A DNA stretch of 64,000 nucleotides, from the NCBI GenBank assembly GCA_947095535.1, contig OX352773.1:103865948-103929947 (forward strand). Reading direction: 5' to 3'. A program made the position numbers and the translations under genes. This stretch comes from Poecilobothrus nobilitatus. Taxonomy: Eukaryota; Arthropoda; Insecta; Diptera; Dolichopodidae. Under the pieces are notes generated by a model, which was given only the letters and a program-made list of their open reading frames with translations, ran no database searches and was not told where the DNA came from. Each line of letters opens with the position of its first letter. Position 1 is the stretch's first letter. Below are positions 42,051-54,639 of this stretch, piece by piece.

Positions 42051-42424
42051 TCTATTAAATTGTCTTGTGATTGAACAACAGGAAAATTTTGCTACGTTGA
42101 AATACTACATTGTGATACTACATTAATATAACAACAAATCAATCAGTTTAAAAAAATAAAAAGATCGTCAAAATAGATTTTAATAATTATACCTGGTGTC
42201 AATTCGAGAGTTAGAATCTTTCACCACTCTACAAGATGAAACAACGCAGCACACGCCCCAAATTTTTTTATTTGTTTTTGTCTGATAAATCAACTAGAAA
42301 ACGACAAATTGATTCTAAAAACCTTTCAAATTGTATTTGGAAAGTATGACTCACTACAAACTTGTGTTCCTAAAACGTATAAATAATAAAAATTATATAA
42401 ACAAATTTCAGTAAAATTAAAGTA

Positions 42425-42655
42425 ATGGAGGAAACAGGTAAAAATACAAATTTATTGATAAGTTACATTTATTTTCTCACTAAAAGTCATACACTAAAAA
42501 TTTCTGTTGAGTTTGACTGCGAGTTGTTTAAAGCTTTAACTATATTTCATCGTACCGGTAAAAAGGAAATTACTTTAAAATATCATGAATGGAATAAATT
42601 TTATTACCAATTTAACAAAAAACTCGATGGGCAGATAATAAAAGACATAAAATAG
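42425..42655 (+). CDS. Unidentified 76-residue ORF, perhaps 5' half of a split gene
   Basis: MEETGKNTNLLISYIYFLTK ... KKEITLKYHEWNKFYYQFNK. Acid/basic mixed, no membrane segment. The 64-residue frame at 44148-44342 (KNRRVLWYFELRRDFKFLHS) could be the other half, with LINE and duplicated DNA between them; this is speculative. It lies near the empty site that matches Polinton-A's flanks. Confidence 0.3.
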   Translation: MEETGKNTNLLISYIYFLTKSHTLKISVEFDCELFKALTIFHRTGKKEITLKYHEWNKFYYQFNKKLDGQIIKDIK

Positions 42656-42689
42656 AGTTTTCATCATGGGCTAATATCGGCAAACGGAC

Positions 42690-43235
42690 AAAGCATAACT
42701 ATTAACAGAGAAGAAGCAGAAAAATTTTACAATTTAAATAATTTCCTTAATGCTATGATAAGATATTGTTATAAAAAATGCTGAGCTTAATGTAAAACAG
42801 TATGTTGGAGAATAGCTAAAAGTATGTGGTGAACAGCAGGTATTAATTGCATCAGATATTTGCTTAAACCAAGCATCAGTTATGTTGTTCATTTAGTGAA
42901 CTACCACAATTAACTGAAAAAGTTATCATTTACAAGGGTTAGTATGTTAGTATATTATTAAGTTATTAAATGGTCATTACCACAGTCAGTAACTACTAAT
43001 TAATGTTAGTAATGATGTAAAGGTAATAAAAAACAAAAAAAACTAGCATTGCAAAAAAGAAAAAAAAGAAACTAACATGCAAGTTAGATTGCAAATGACA
43101 GACTAATCATGCAGACTACGAGAATTTACCATGCTCGTGTAAGGTCTGGCTCTCATTATTAATTTGTTAACACTAACATCGAAGAGCTCAGACCTTGAGT
43201 TAGTCTCAGATCATTCAGAGCACTCCTGAATTCGC
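42690..43235. repeat. Duplicated segment: protease-adjacent frame plus foldback arm
   Basis: 42695-42895 repeats 36918-37120 with frame damage, and 42896-43200 repeats the foldback arm of 2696-2960. The order is the same as at 36.9-37.4 kb, so the block was copied as a unit. Confidence 0.65.
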
Positions 43236-43239
43236 AATA

Positions 43240-43950
43240 TAAGTGGCAGAAATGGTAGATGTAACATAAGTCGTAGAAATAGTAGATCTAAAAAGGACCT
43301 GGTATAACTTATATGACAAATAAGACGATAACCATTTAAGGCTATGACTTGAAAATCCTACTGCTTTATGCTTTTCAAGGATAATTTTATAGGGAATTAG
43401 ATCAAAGGTCTTACTGATATCTTTGAATACTACATCAACTTTTTAGTTTCCATTGTATTCAAAATATCAGAGACGAATTCAGTCATATTAGTAATTGTTG
43501 ATCTACCCTTTTGGAAATCATGTTGTTCTGGTGAAATAAATGGTTGATAATAATCAACAAAATACGAGCACATTATTTTTTCAAATAATTTGGGAATTGT
43601 TGGCAGTTTAGCAATGGGTCTTTAATTCCTTAAATCGTAACGAGCTCCTTTCTTATGTATTGTGTTAATAAATGAAAGTTTCCAGGGGTCAGGGAAAGAG
43701 CCACATTGAATTGACAAATTGGATATTTAACAAATAGTATCTACAAAATTTTTTGACACAAAATTTTAATATTATTGGTGGAACTCCGTCGGAGCCGTAC
43801 GTGAAATCATCTTTTAGAGCTAAGAGATGAGGCATTAAGATATCTTCAGTTACTAGAATGGTCTTAATGTTAAAATTTGGAAGAGATGGAGGAAGTTGGT
43901 TATCTAATTAGACTGATTTGGCTCAAAAACCCCTTCTGGTGAAATCTACT
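43240..43950 (-). pseudogene. Jockey-like LINE reverse transcriptase, second copy
   Basis: Very close in sequence to 38540-39170 (same family), in the same orientation, with frameshifts in the domain that reads DVVF(K)DISKTFDLIPY. It includes a GSDGVPP-like motif near 43780-43800, present only as a gap at 39060. Confidence 0.7.
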
Positions 43951-44147
43951 ACACTACTCAAAAGCGTTGTTTTGACAGCTAATAAAACTTCACCGGCGCA
44001 TAGGCCAAGAGAGGAGGTAATATTTCTATCAGTACGATGGACTAAAAATCTTTAGAAAACATTTGTAACTATTGAAATTGGAGTTGACAATTAGAGTCAG
44101 ACAAACCTAGAACGCCGTGAGGAAGAGTAATAGATTTTAAGCGCAGA

Positions 44148-44342
44148 GTGCGTACGGAGATCCAACACTTTTTAGTAAAAAATCGAAGGGTCCTGTGGTA
44201 TTTTGAATTGCGAAGAGATTTCAAATTTTTACACAGTCCAAATTCAATTAGTATTTCAGGTTACAACAAGAAATTTGTATACCAATGCAACATTTCAACG
44301 TTCAATGCAATTATTGAAGATTATTTTTTGAAACTCCTGTAA
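44148..44342 (+). pseudogene. Unidentified 64-residue frame
   Basis: MRTEIQHFLVKNRRVLWYFE to IIEDYFLKLL. Unrecognised. It lies immediately left of the repeat that equals the left flank of Polinton-A, and convergently faces the acidic-protein relic. Confidence 0.3.
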
Positions 44343-44482
44343 TTTTAAAGGAAAAATCTTTAATATACTACATAAAGCAATTAAAATGAATCAAATACAT
44401 AGTAATAGATAACCTAGTTTTATTTGTCATTTATATGTTTAAATAGACAAATATATATATTTGTTATTGTATATATAACTAA
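44338..44482. repeat. Empty-site paralogue of the Polinton-A insertion point
   Basis: 44338-44475 matches 3325-3552; TAACTA (44476-44481) stands in place of the TATTTA target; 44482 onward (ATTAAAATTATTTAA...) matches 28194 onward without interruption. This shows the locus before insertion. Confidence 0.85.
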
Positions 44483-44484
44483 TT

Positions 44485-44740
44485 AAAATTATTTAAGATT
44501 AATAATTCGTTAAAATAATCAGGATCTCCTTGTTGGTTATTTATATCCCAAATTTCTTCTTTTACTTCAATATCGTCTGCGTATTGGTCTTCCTCCTCCA
44601 ATTCAAGAAACACCGCCACTAACTCTTCTGTATCTGCGAACTGCTCCACATTGGATGTAATTTTGTTTTTCGGAATCTGACTTTGTGTATTTATGTACTC
44701 AGTTTCTTCAAACGGAAATGTTGTTGAATCAGCTTGCGTT
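44485..44740 (-). pseudogene. Acidic protein, second copy
   Basis: Minus strand reads DSTTFPFEETEYINTQS at the N-terminal side, then a decayed middle and a C-terminus with IWDINNQ-like words. Related to 28194-28450 and 56190-56433. Confidence 0.5.
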
Positions 44741-45009
44741 TAAGTGTTTTGTTGAATAAAAATCAGAATGGGAATAAAAATTGAAAATAAAACTCAAGTT
44801 AAATATTCTTTCAGAAAAGTATAAAAGCAAATTAAACTCAAGGAAACGGTTAGTTTAAACCGTGCCTTGGTTTATTATTTTATGTATAATAATTATTATC
44901 TTAATACCTTCAACACCTCTAAAATTACCTTACGTAATGCTTTAATATAAATAGAACGTCAAGAGCCCAAATAGCAACTGAAATTCATAGACAGGGCATA
45001 ACGTAAATT

Positions 45010-45880
45010 TTCTAGAATAAAATTCAAACAAAAAGGATTAAATGAGTCATAGCAAATTGATTTAGTGGAAATGATACCTTATGCAAAGTTTAATTACGGT
45101 TATATATATATGCTTGCGGTCATTGATATTTTTTCTAAATATACCTAAGCTGAACCTCTAAAAACATAAATGCTGAAAATGTTTTAAATGCTTTAAAATC
45201 AATTATTAGTAGAGCTAAAGTTATACCATAAAATATTCACTCTGTTCAAGGAAAGGAATTTTTTAATTCACAATTCCAAAATTATATGAACGAAAAATGA
45301 ATGAATCATTATCGTAACTTTAGCATTTTAAAAGCATTAATTGACGAATTCATTGAAAATGTCCATGTGGAAAAAATTTAGTTTAAACGGGAATTATAAA
45401 TGGTTATCTATTATACAAACACTAATAAAAGAATATAATTCCTCCTCCTGGAAAAATCACAAAGAAAAACGAAAAAAATATACTTAGGAAAGTGAATACT
45501 GAACCTAAAATTATTTAAAAAAATTAATATATGGTTTGAAATTTTGTAAGAATAAGTAAATATAAAGGTCATTTCGAAAAAAGTTATCAACCGAATTGGT
45601 CATCTGAAATATTTAGAATTGAAAAGATCAATAATATTTTTCCTGTTACATATCAATTATCGGACTACACTGGCACACCAATTTCTGGAGGCTTTTATCA
45701 AGCTGAGTTTACCACTGTATGATACTTAGCTCACCTTAAATATAATTATAAAATACACTGCCAGATACTTAGCTCACCTTAAATATAATTATAAAAGCAA
45801 GGAAATAAAGTATATGTAAAATGGCTTGGATTTGGTAACAATCATAATACATAGATAAATAAAAATGATATTGTTTAACT
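45010..45880 (+). pseudogene. Polinton-B integrase, heavily decayed
   Basis: In changing plus-strand frames: LVEMIPYAKFNYGYIYMLAV, IDIFSKYT, NVLNALKSIISRAKVIP, VQGKEFFNSQFQNYM, NHYRNFS, LNGNYKWLSIIQTLIKEYN, and the chromodomain-like end YVKWLGFGNNHNT at 45805-45860. Many stops. A 33-base piece (GATACTTAGCTCACCTTAAA...) is duplicated at 45722 and 45765. The third catalytic residue cannot be placed with confidence. Confidence 0.75.
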
Positions 45881-45933
45881 TAAGTGTGTTTTATTCTTTA
45901 AATAAATTTATAATAGAAATACAAACTCATATT

Positions 45934-46883
45934 TTATTGTATCTTTTGTCTCTTAAACCCGCATAGTAAAAAACTGTGATCTTGTAATATTCGACGCTTT
46001 TTTGATCCTGGTTGATGTCGCTTAGTTTCTGGTGTTGTAACCATATCATGATTTTTGGTCCTTTCAATATTATCCGGAATTACATATATATCTGTTGTAT
46101 CTTGAAAATTCAAAACATCTTCTTTAATACTCTCAAAATTGACTTGTTGACTTGACTTACAGCAGTATAATTTAAAGAAATACATTTGACTTTGCATACT
46201 ACTTTTTCAGAATTATCTTTTGTATAATATAATTTATATGCATACTTTTTCGGTCCTCCCCAAACAAATTCTGTAATATAACTGTCAGAACCATAATATT
46301 CTAATTCATCAAACATATCACCAATGTATTCTCCTGCTTTGCTTATATACATGACAGAATCTCTGTCATAATACAATACTCTATCATTATGCTGCTTTAA
46401 ATAACTATTCAGTTTAAGTCGTGCTTGTGACGTTGTGTATGCTGCAATACACACATTGATGGTTGATAAAGAAGTTCCTGCTTCATCTTTATATTGCCAG
46501 CTAACTATTATGTTTTCTTAATTTATTGCCAATATTGAACACACTGCACCAGAAGGATTTGTTAACAGCTCATATAATTGGAGAGGTTGATTTACAATCA
46601 TTGTTTGTTGTTAGTTTTCACGCTGCCCAAACTTACTCCAAAATGAGTTCAACATTAATTTAGCAAATGATCTTAAGCGGAGGTTATTATAAACTTTTTG
46701 GTATTCTAACTTAATTTCCTCTACGTTTAAAAAGTTTTCTAAATAATTTTCTTTAGAATTAATTATAATTTTGACACATATTAGGTCTTTTCGGAATGAT
46801 GCCGAATGATGAAAATGTGCAGAGCAAAAATATAAACATAAAATACTTGAAATACTTACTTGCATTAAATCCTCGAGATGCAT
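45934..46883 (-). pseudogene. Polinton-B polymerase C-terminal half
   Basis: Minus strand, motif B LRSFAKLMLNSFWSKFGQRE (46690-46625), then ARLKLNSYLKQ and motif C RVLYYDRDSVMYIS (46385-46345; the usual DTD is DRD), EFVWGGPKKYAYKLYY, and after a frame change VNFESIKEDVLNFQDTTDIY and a basic C-terminus to 45934. It abuts a motif-A fragment on the opposite strand at about 46800, a head-to-head rearrangement. Confidence 0.85.
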
Positions 46884-47170
46884 TTTACGGGGGTAGGACT
46901 GGAAATGTTTACACGTACTATAAATGTAAACTTGGAGAAAAAATTAAATATATAGATATATGCTCTCTCTATCCATATATCTGCAAACGTGGAAAATTTC
47001 TTATTATGCATCCAACAGGTTACTTAGGAGAAAATACTCCTAAATTAAATTTATCAACTATTATTGTATATAAGTGTAAAATTTTACCTCCACCACATCT
47101 TTTACACACCCCTTCCAGTTTGGCGCACATGTGGCATGCTTTTAGAAATGTAAAGGATAAAAAATCATAA
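46840..47170 (+). pseudogene. Polinton-B polymerase fragment with motif A
   Basis: Plus strand LNPRDAFYGGRTGNVYTYYK and motif A YIDICSLYPYICKRGKF, then ILPPPHLLHTP, ending at 47167 within an inverted repeat. Orientation is opposite to the motif B/C part next to it. Confidence 0.85.
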
Positions 47171-48102
47171 ACTTTTGTAATTGTAAACCATGTGGTATAA
47201 TTTTACAAAGGTGAAGCATTAAGAATCATAAAGTCTGAAAAAAAACAAGGTAGAATGTAAACCAACGGTTTTTAAAAGCGCACATTTCCAAACTCAATAC
47301 AAACTGTTTAGAATTTTGACTTGGACAAAAATTTGAAAATTTCATGTAATAAGAAAAAACGTGAAAATAGGACATTTTTGAAATTTTGAGTGGCGTAAGT
47401 CCGGAATCCTATATAACTAAAAAAAGCCGTTAACACGCGTAAAAATATATTATTGAACCTTTAATTTTCATGCCTCGCCGAAGAAAAATTTTTACAGGTG
47501 CCTAAGTTACAGGTGTCTAAAAATAGCAAATTTTCAATTTTTGAGGCGTAATAACTCTTAAACAGGGGGTGCTACCAAAAAATTTTCTGAGGAAACTTAC
47601 ACTAATTCTAAAAGTTCTTTCTTGTCTCAAAATTTCAGGTTTCTATCTAAAAGTGTGCCGGGGTTATGAAAAAAGAAATTTCATGCAAAATATGGTTTTC
47701 ACATAACGGTAAATTTAAATAGTAAATTACAAAATATTGCATAATTTTGATATTGTTTTATATAGATAATAAAATTTTCGATCTTCTGACGGTTTTAGAT
47801 TGCAAAACTATTATGCAGGGCCTGAGATATATATATCTGAAAATGGGACTTTTTCGCAATTTTGAAGAGCTGCCCTATTTTCACGTTTTTTCTTATTACA
47901 TGAAATTTTAAAATTTTTGTCCAAGTCAAAATTCTAAACAGTTTGTATTGAGTTTGGAAATGAGCGCTTTTAAAAACCGTTGGTTTACATTCTACCTTGT
48001 TTTTTTTTAGACTTTATGATTCTTAATGCTTCACCTTTGTAAAATTATGCCACATGGTTTACAATTACAAAAGTTTATGATTTTTTATCCTTTACATTTC
48101 AA
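47148..48102. repeat. Inverted repeat with about 225-bp arms around R1 sequence
   Basis: 47148-47375 and 47875-48102 are near-perfect reverse complements (AATGTAAAGGATAAAAAATC; AAACAAGGTAGAATGTAAAC; GTAATAAGAAAAAACGTGAA). The outer ends contain the tail of the polymerase fragment at 47150, so the inversion duplicated the junction between Polinton-B and the R1 repeat. Confidence 0.85.
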
Positions 48103-48760
48103 CTTTGGAACCCTTTACAACTAAAACAAACCTTTAACACACATTAAAATATATTACTCTAGCTTTAAATTTTATATCTTGCAGAAGTAAAATGTGTACA
48201 GGTTCCTAAGTTACAGGTGTTTAAAAATAGCAAATTATCAATTTTTAAGCCCTCATATCTCATAAACAGGGGGTGGTCCAAAAAAATTTTCTGAGCAAAC
48301 TTATACTAATTCTAAAAGTTCTTTCTTGTCTCAAAATTTCAAGCCTCTATCTAGAAGCGTGCCGGAGTTATGAAAGTAGAAAAATCATGCAAAATTTGGG
48401 TTTCACATAACGTTAAATTTAAATACTAAATTTAAAAAAATTGTATAATTTTGATAATAATTTACAAAGATAAAAGAAGTACCTGTCGAATGACGTTTTC
48501 AGATTGAAAAAATCTTAAGCAGAACATAATATATATGCATTTAAAAATAGGGCTTTTCAAAGTTTGAGGGGCTGTAGCTCCGTAATGCGGGGGGCTACAT
48601 GAAAAAGTTGTTCCACAAAATTATTTTTTTTATGAGACCTACCCATGGTTAAAATTTTTTTTCTCTATCTTTAACGGTGTAGAAGTTTTGTAAACAGACG
48701 GACGGACGGACGGACAGAGTGAAACTAATAAGCACATTTTTTCAAAATTTTTTTGGAAAT
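47232..48760. repeat. Dispersed non-coding repeat R1, copy 2
   Basis: Same family as 32398-33410, ending with AGACGGACGGACGGACGGACAG near 48695-48716. Contains the inverted duplication described separately. Confidence 0.7.
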
Positions 48761-50040
48761 GTGCTAAAAATCTAAAAAAAAGAAAAACTAATAAAATACA
48801 ATTAAGAATTCTAACAACTAATAAAACTTAATTGTACCAATAATTCTACTCGAACACAATCGATCCTAACATATAGAATTTCACTCAACAAAATTGCAAA
48901 TTATACTCAAAGCATTTTAACAACACTCAAGAGAATTCCAAATTATACTCAACATTTCATACAGCACTCAACAGTATTCGGAAATTCCACTCAAGAAAAA
49001 TTTACATACCTACACACTTCAGATACGAAACAATTTATTTTTTTTTTACTAGCCAATTAATTTTAGGTCACTACTAATAAAAATTACATGAACGAAAACT
49101 AAATAAAACTTAACTTAGCTATTATTATTGTTATTTCTAAAAATGAATTTAATTTTTTTTTATGTTAAAAAAATATAAAATTTGTCTATTATCTTTTTGT
49201 TAGTTCTAAAATGAATTTAATTTTTTTTCCCCTCAAATAGTAAATATATAACATATCAAATTATTATTTTATTTTCTTCCGTACAAAAATTATTATTTTA
49301 ATTAAGTTGAAAAAAAACATAAAAATGACCGATATTGTAAATATTGTATTCATTTATTTTTTGCAAAAATAATAAAGTATAATAACATTAACAATATAGA
49401 ATTATAAACTCGTAGGGGCAGTAACTAACAATTAAATCAGTTCATAAGAATATATCAACAATAATCTATATATATACATACATGCATAATATTAATTACT
49501 GAATTATCAGATCAAAATAGTTTTTTTTTCTATCGTTCGTTTTAATATTTTTGATACAGGGTGAGCAGGAAATAGTTAAACATATTTTTTTTCTCTGGAT
49601 TTAAAAGTTTAAGTTAATTGAAACATAATTTATAATATTTTTTTTTTTTGTAATCGTAACTTATGTCTATACAATCTAACATAAAATTGTTTGTGCTCTT
49701 ACTATTTCAATAAGTTTTTTTAATTTTTTATAACTACATATTACTATTGCATCACTATATTAATTCACGCTTCAGTAGTCACATTCAATTAAGTTAATTC
49801 AATTTGTCGTATTAAGAATATTAAATATAAGATAAACTGAGAAACTAAACTAAAAACAAATAATAAAGAATATGTTAAAATATTAACAAAGTGGATTTTT
49901 AACGTTAGTATAATAGATATAATAATTAATAAAAAAAAAGAAAAAAGAGAAAAATTTTAAAACAAATTAGATTATAACTATTTAAAAGTTAAATTTTTAT
50001 CTTCTTCTCTTCTTTCTTCGTTGCTTGTATTGAAATTATA
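48761..50040. other. AT-rich stretch without genes
   Basis: Includes short tandem-like ACTCAACA words near 48890-48990 and poly-A/T tracts. No coding region is supported. Confidence 0.4.
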
Positions 50041-50049
50041 AATGTTTTC

Positions 50050-52620
50050 CGCCGATGATCTAGAGAAGACCATTATGTAAAATTGAATAGAACCATTCAA
50101 GGTCGAACCTATTATGGGTACCTCTAATACTTAGCAAAATGCAGCGGCTTCCGTTGTACTAAAACTATCCCCCCTTTTGACTGAATTCCCAAAAACATGG
50201 TTCATTCAGATTGAATCACAATTTGAATTACACAAAATAAGTTCTGACAGTAAAAAATGCAACTATGTGGTAGCGTCACTACCTGCAGAAATTTTAAGAA
50301 AAGTAATTGATATCATTGAAACTAAACCAGAAAATGGCAGTTATAATAATTTAAAAAATGCAATTTTGTCCAGACTGATGCAAAGCTAGGAATGGAGAGT
50401 TTCTAAATTATTACACCATGCCGAATTAGGTGACCGAACTCCTTCAGAGTTTTATAGACCTTTATACCAGTTAGCAGGCACTTCTAGCGAGATAGGTTTA
50501 GGAATAATGCGTAAAATTTGCTCAGCAAGCTTCCGAAGGAAATCAGAATTCACTTAATTTCATCGGATGACAAACCAATCGAAGAATTCTTAACAATCGC
50601 TGACAAAATCACGGATGCAACGACAAACAATTGCTTGGCACTCGCCAACTTTTAAAAATCGAATCCTACTAAACCAACTAGTAACATCCAAGCCAGTGCT
50701 GCCACGTACTCGCATATGCAATCTTTATAAACTCAAATATCTGAATTAAGATCACTAGTTTCACAAATGGCTTTCAATAAAGATAACTATCAAAACTGAA
50801 ACAGAGGTCGAATACGTTATAATAATCATAATGTTAGGAATAGAAGTGGTTCGCGCAATAATATACGGTCAAAATCGCTTACAAGCATTTGTCGGTATCA
50901 TAAAAAAATTTGTATAAAAGCAACAAATCTCCTTGCGGTTTTATTTCCAAACCAAATTCAAACATATCGGAAAACCAGATTATCCTTTAGAAATTGCGAC
51001 TAATTTAATGGAAAATTTTACATCGTGTCGCCTTTTTATTCATGACTCGCTAACCAATTTTACTCATTTGATTGGCACTGGAGCCGATATTTCAGTGGTA
51101 CCATATGATTGTTTTGGAGTAACAGTGAGAGACCCCGATCCCAGTCTGTCAGCTGCCAACGGAACAGTGATACAAACATTTGGCATCAAGCTACTGGAAC
51201 TTAATATCGGACTCAAATGTTCATTTCGTCACTCGTTTGTTTTGGCTTCCTCTGGCCTCGTCCAATCATTGGAGCCGATTTTCTTTCCAAATTTAATTTA
51301 TTAGTAAACTTAAATAAAAATCGCCTGAATCGACCCTAAACCAAATTTGTCTGTAAAAACTGCGATAGCCTCAATAAATTTAGAAACTCATACTCCTAAA
51401 CACCCAGTGATTAATAACGAATTCGGTCGTATATTGCTAAAGTTTCCAATTTGGACGCAATCGCCAAATTATCATCAACCAGTAAATCATCACGTGGTAC
51501 ACCATATATTAACGAAAGGCCTACTACCAAATGTACCCAATTCCTTACCTACACAATTTTACCATGAATTTGAATGGCTGCAGTTTTTTTTAACTGGATA
51601 TTATACGAGCGTATCATCTCATTCCCGTTGCGCAACAATATGTTCCAAAACAGCCATAATCACCCCATTTGGTCTCTTCGAATCCACAAGAATTTCTTAG
51701 TCTTAGAAACGCGGCACAGACGTTTCAACGCTTCATTAATGAAGTAGTCCGAGAGTTGGATTTCGCGTTCGTTTACATTGATCATATACTCGTGGCCAGC
51801 ACAAATGAAGACGAACATAAAATCTACCTTCAAAAATTGTTTGAACGTCTCTCATCATATGGAATTCAAATAATTCCAACGAAATGTATTTTTGGTGTTC
51901 AAATTTTAGAATCTTTAAGCCACCTCACCACTGCTCATTCAACCAAGCCCTTCCAAAGTCGAAGCTGTTACTTCATGTCGTATGTCCAATACCAAAGAGA
52001 CTTAAATAGTTTCATACCAAATATCGCTCAAATTTTATCACCCTCTATACTTTATCACTCTCTACGAATTTGTCATTAGTTCAAAAACAACTTACAAAAA
52101 GACGGAAAAAAATGTTGGTGGTCTAATGAATGTATTGCTACCTGTGCCAAAAGTAAATTTGCCAGCAACGGAGTAGAGGAGCTTGGGAACCACGTGGTTT
52201 CTTTTCCAAAAAACTATCTACTATCGAATTTAAATATTCGACTTTTGCTAGGGAGTTGTTAGCAGTTCACCTAGCAATAAAACATTGTTGATATTCATTG
52301 GAGGGTAGAGATTTTTCAGTTTTTACTGATCATAAACCACTCATTCATGCTTTTTTTTTCAAGACGGATCGAAGTCCAAGATAGCAAATTACCTGGATTT
52401 CATCTCACAATTCACTAGTGATATTCGATACGTCCCAGGGAAAGAAATATCGTAGCGGATACACTATCAAGGTTTTTCGAAAAAGAAATCCAGGTCCACA
52501 CTATTAAGATTGATCTTGAAACATTATCGAAACACCAAAAAGATGATGCAGATCTTCAAAAGTTACTTTTAACATCTTTTAACTCAAAAAGCAATTTCAA
52601 ACTGGAATTAAACAAGTTAG
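50050..52620 (+). pseudogene. Ty3/gypsy-type LTR retrotransposon, internal part, decayed
   Basis: In order: gag frame 50177-50389 (FPKTWFIQIESQFELHKISS) continuing as LLHHAELGDRTPSEFYR; protease segment in 50933-51304 with LIGTGADISVVPYD (retroviral-like aspartic site, usual DTGAD changed to GTGAD); RT in 51669-52079 with AQTFQRFINEVVRELDFAFV and YIDHILVAS (usual YIDDILVAS, one catalytic Asp lost); RNase H near 52185-52340 with FARELLAVHLAIKH and FSVFTDHKPLIHAF. Stops and frameshifts separate them. No LTRs recognised. Confidence 0.85.
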
Positions 52621-52626
52621 CAGACT

Positions 52627-53995
52627 TTAACATTTATTTATAAAGTCAAAAAATTTTATAAAGTCAAAAAATTTATTCATCATTTTAGTGAATAAACCAT
52701 CAATACCATTGCAATTGTCATATTTTACTGCTTCGTATTCCCAAACTTCATAAATATTTAATGGTTTATACCCTTTTTCAATTGCTTTTTTAATTTCATC
52801 AATTACCCAAGTTCCTACTAATGCTCTTTCATCGTCTGTATGTTCACAGTATTTTCCTTGATATTTTTGTTCACTACAAGTGTTACGTAGTGAGAACATC
52901 AGTTGATTATTTTGTTTGACAGGTAACACGGGGTGTAATAGATTTGTTGGTGGTAAGATTTTATATTTAATAATACCGTCAATAGTCATTCTGTTTAACC
53001 TAGAGCAAGTATCTTCTCCAACATAAATCTTAGGATGGTTTATGGGAAATTTTCCTCGTTTGCAAATATATGGGTATAAGGAACATACATCTATGTATTT
53101 AATTTTTTCTCCTTGTTTACATTTATAATATATGTAAAAATTTCCCGTTCTTCCGCCATAAAATGCATTACGAGGATTTAAAGAAACTAAATTAAATAAT
53201 GAATGATTTTCTAAATATCTCATATTTTTATTGTGTCTCATTAGCTTCCGGAATTCACATTCCCACATCTCAATAACTTTATATTCACATGATTTTATAG
53301 ACGCTGATCTCATTAATGTTTTTCATATCGTAGATTTAAAGTATCACCATAGTTATCATGTAATGGTATATCCATCTGGTTTGTTAAACATTTTGAATGT
53401 CCATGATAATGACAACCTTCGCAAAATTCATCGACTTTAACATTTCCAATTTGTTTTTCTTTTCCATTAAATGTACATTTCAAATCAATTTTTCTCAAAT
53501 GTTTTTCCCAAATAAGCCATTGCATGACAATTTTTGACTGATTATCTACCATCCTATATCCTTTTCTTGGTATAATAACTATAGTTTCCTACCTATATAT
53601 TATATAGTTGCTTCTATATACAATATTACAAGCGGAAGCTATTGTTGTTGCTTCTAAACACGGATATACATTACATTCTTCTAAAAACGATTTTCTAAAA
53701 ACCAGACATGCTTTAGTTAGAATTTCAAGATTATTTTTACAGTATTCTAAAATATCTTTCTCGATATTAAATTCTGAGTTTCTATTTTTGTTCATACCAC
53801 ATTAAAAATTCATTACGCTCATCTGCTTTCATTGTATTAGAATTATAGTATTAAATTGCTGGAAGTGAGCCAATGTAATTTTCATTTTCCAATTTATTAA
53901 ATAGATGTGGAAAATAACCCTTTTTTAAATTAATCGATAAATTAAAACCTTTTGGTAATTTTTGCCTAGGACATAGGTAAGTAGTTCATAGAATC
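52627..53995 (-). pseudogene. Polinton-B polymerase, middle part, decayed
   Basis: Minus strand, from about 53990: decayed IDSMNYLP, GYFPHLFNKLEN, then DILEYCKNNLEILTKACLVF (Exo III region) and TIASACNIVYRSN, QWLIWEKHLRKIDLKC, VDEFCEGCHYHGHSKC, and the long frame 53313-52627 with LNPRNAFYGGRTGNFYIYYK, motif A YIDVCSLYPYICKRGKF, RALVGTWVIDEIKKAIEKGY and YEVWEYEAVKY. The longest single frame of this family in the window (228 codons). It ends in a duplicated FFDFI segment at 52640-52675. Confidence 0.85.
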
Positions 53996-54189
53996 AATAA
54001 ATTATAGTTATAAGTTTTTATATTATAGAATTTGTTCTATATTAAGATGTATTATTAAAAATTAGTATTAAAAAATTACGGTTTTTATATTAAGGATTTT
54101 ATATAAAGAATTTGTTCTATAAAAAATTATATTTCAAATAAATTTGTACTGTTCTAAAATTATTTTTATTTTTCATATTTTCATTTTCA

Positions 54190-54480
54190 TGTTAGGATTT
54201 TATTTTATTTTTCTGATGTTAAGATTTTATTTAATTTTTCAGATGTAATTTTTAATTGGTCAGCATAAGCATATTTGGAAAATATATCTATAACGGTTAA
54301 CATATATTTAAAACTTTTGTTGAATTTTCCATAAGGAATCATTTCAACTAGATCAATTTGCCACGTATCATTTACTCTTTTCTGCTTAATTTTCCTTCAA
54401 AGATACCCTTTTCTAGCTGGTCTATTATTTCTATTTGAGATCTTGACATGATTTTTACATCATCTAGTTAGAAATCCAAT
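54190..54480 (-). pseudogene. Polinton-B integrase fragment
   Basis: Minus strand SRSQIEIIDQLEKGIFEGKL, then NDTWQIDLVEMIPYGKFNKS and YMLTVIDIFSKYAYADQLK: N-terminal part of the catalytic core with the first Asp. One stop near 54390. The second half of the gene is absent. Confidence 0.75.
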
Positions 54481-54639
54481 TTTACATTTCTTTATTTATA
54501 TACTCTGACAACTTTGAATTTTGACTGGGTTCTACGGTATATAATGCGCTTCAATTTTACTGGCAAATCATTATACTCGTACGATAGGATCGGGTATAAT
54601 AAAATTACTCCTCCGTTTGTAACACCTCGAAATAAGCGA

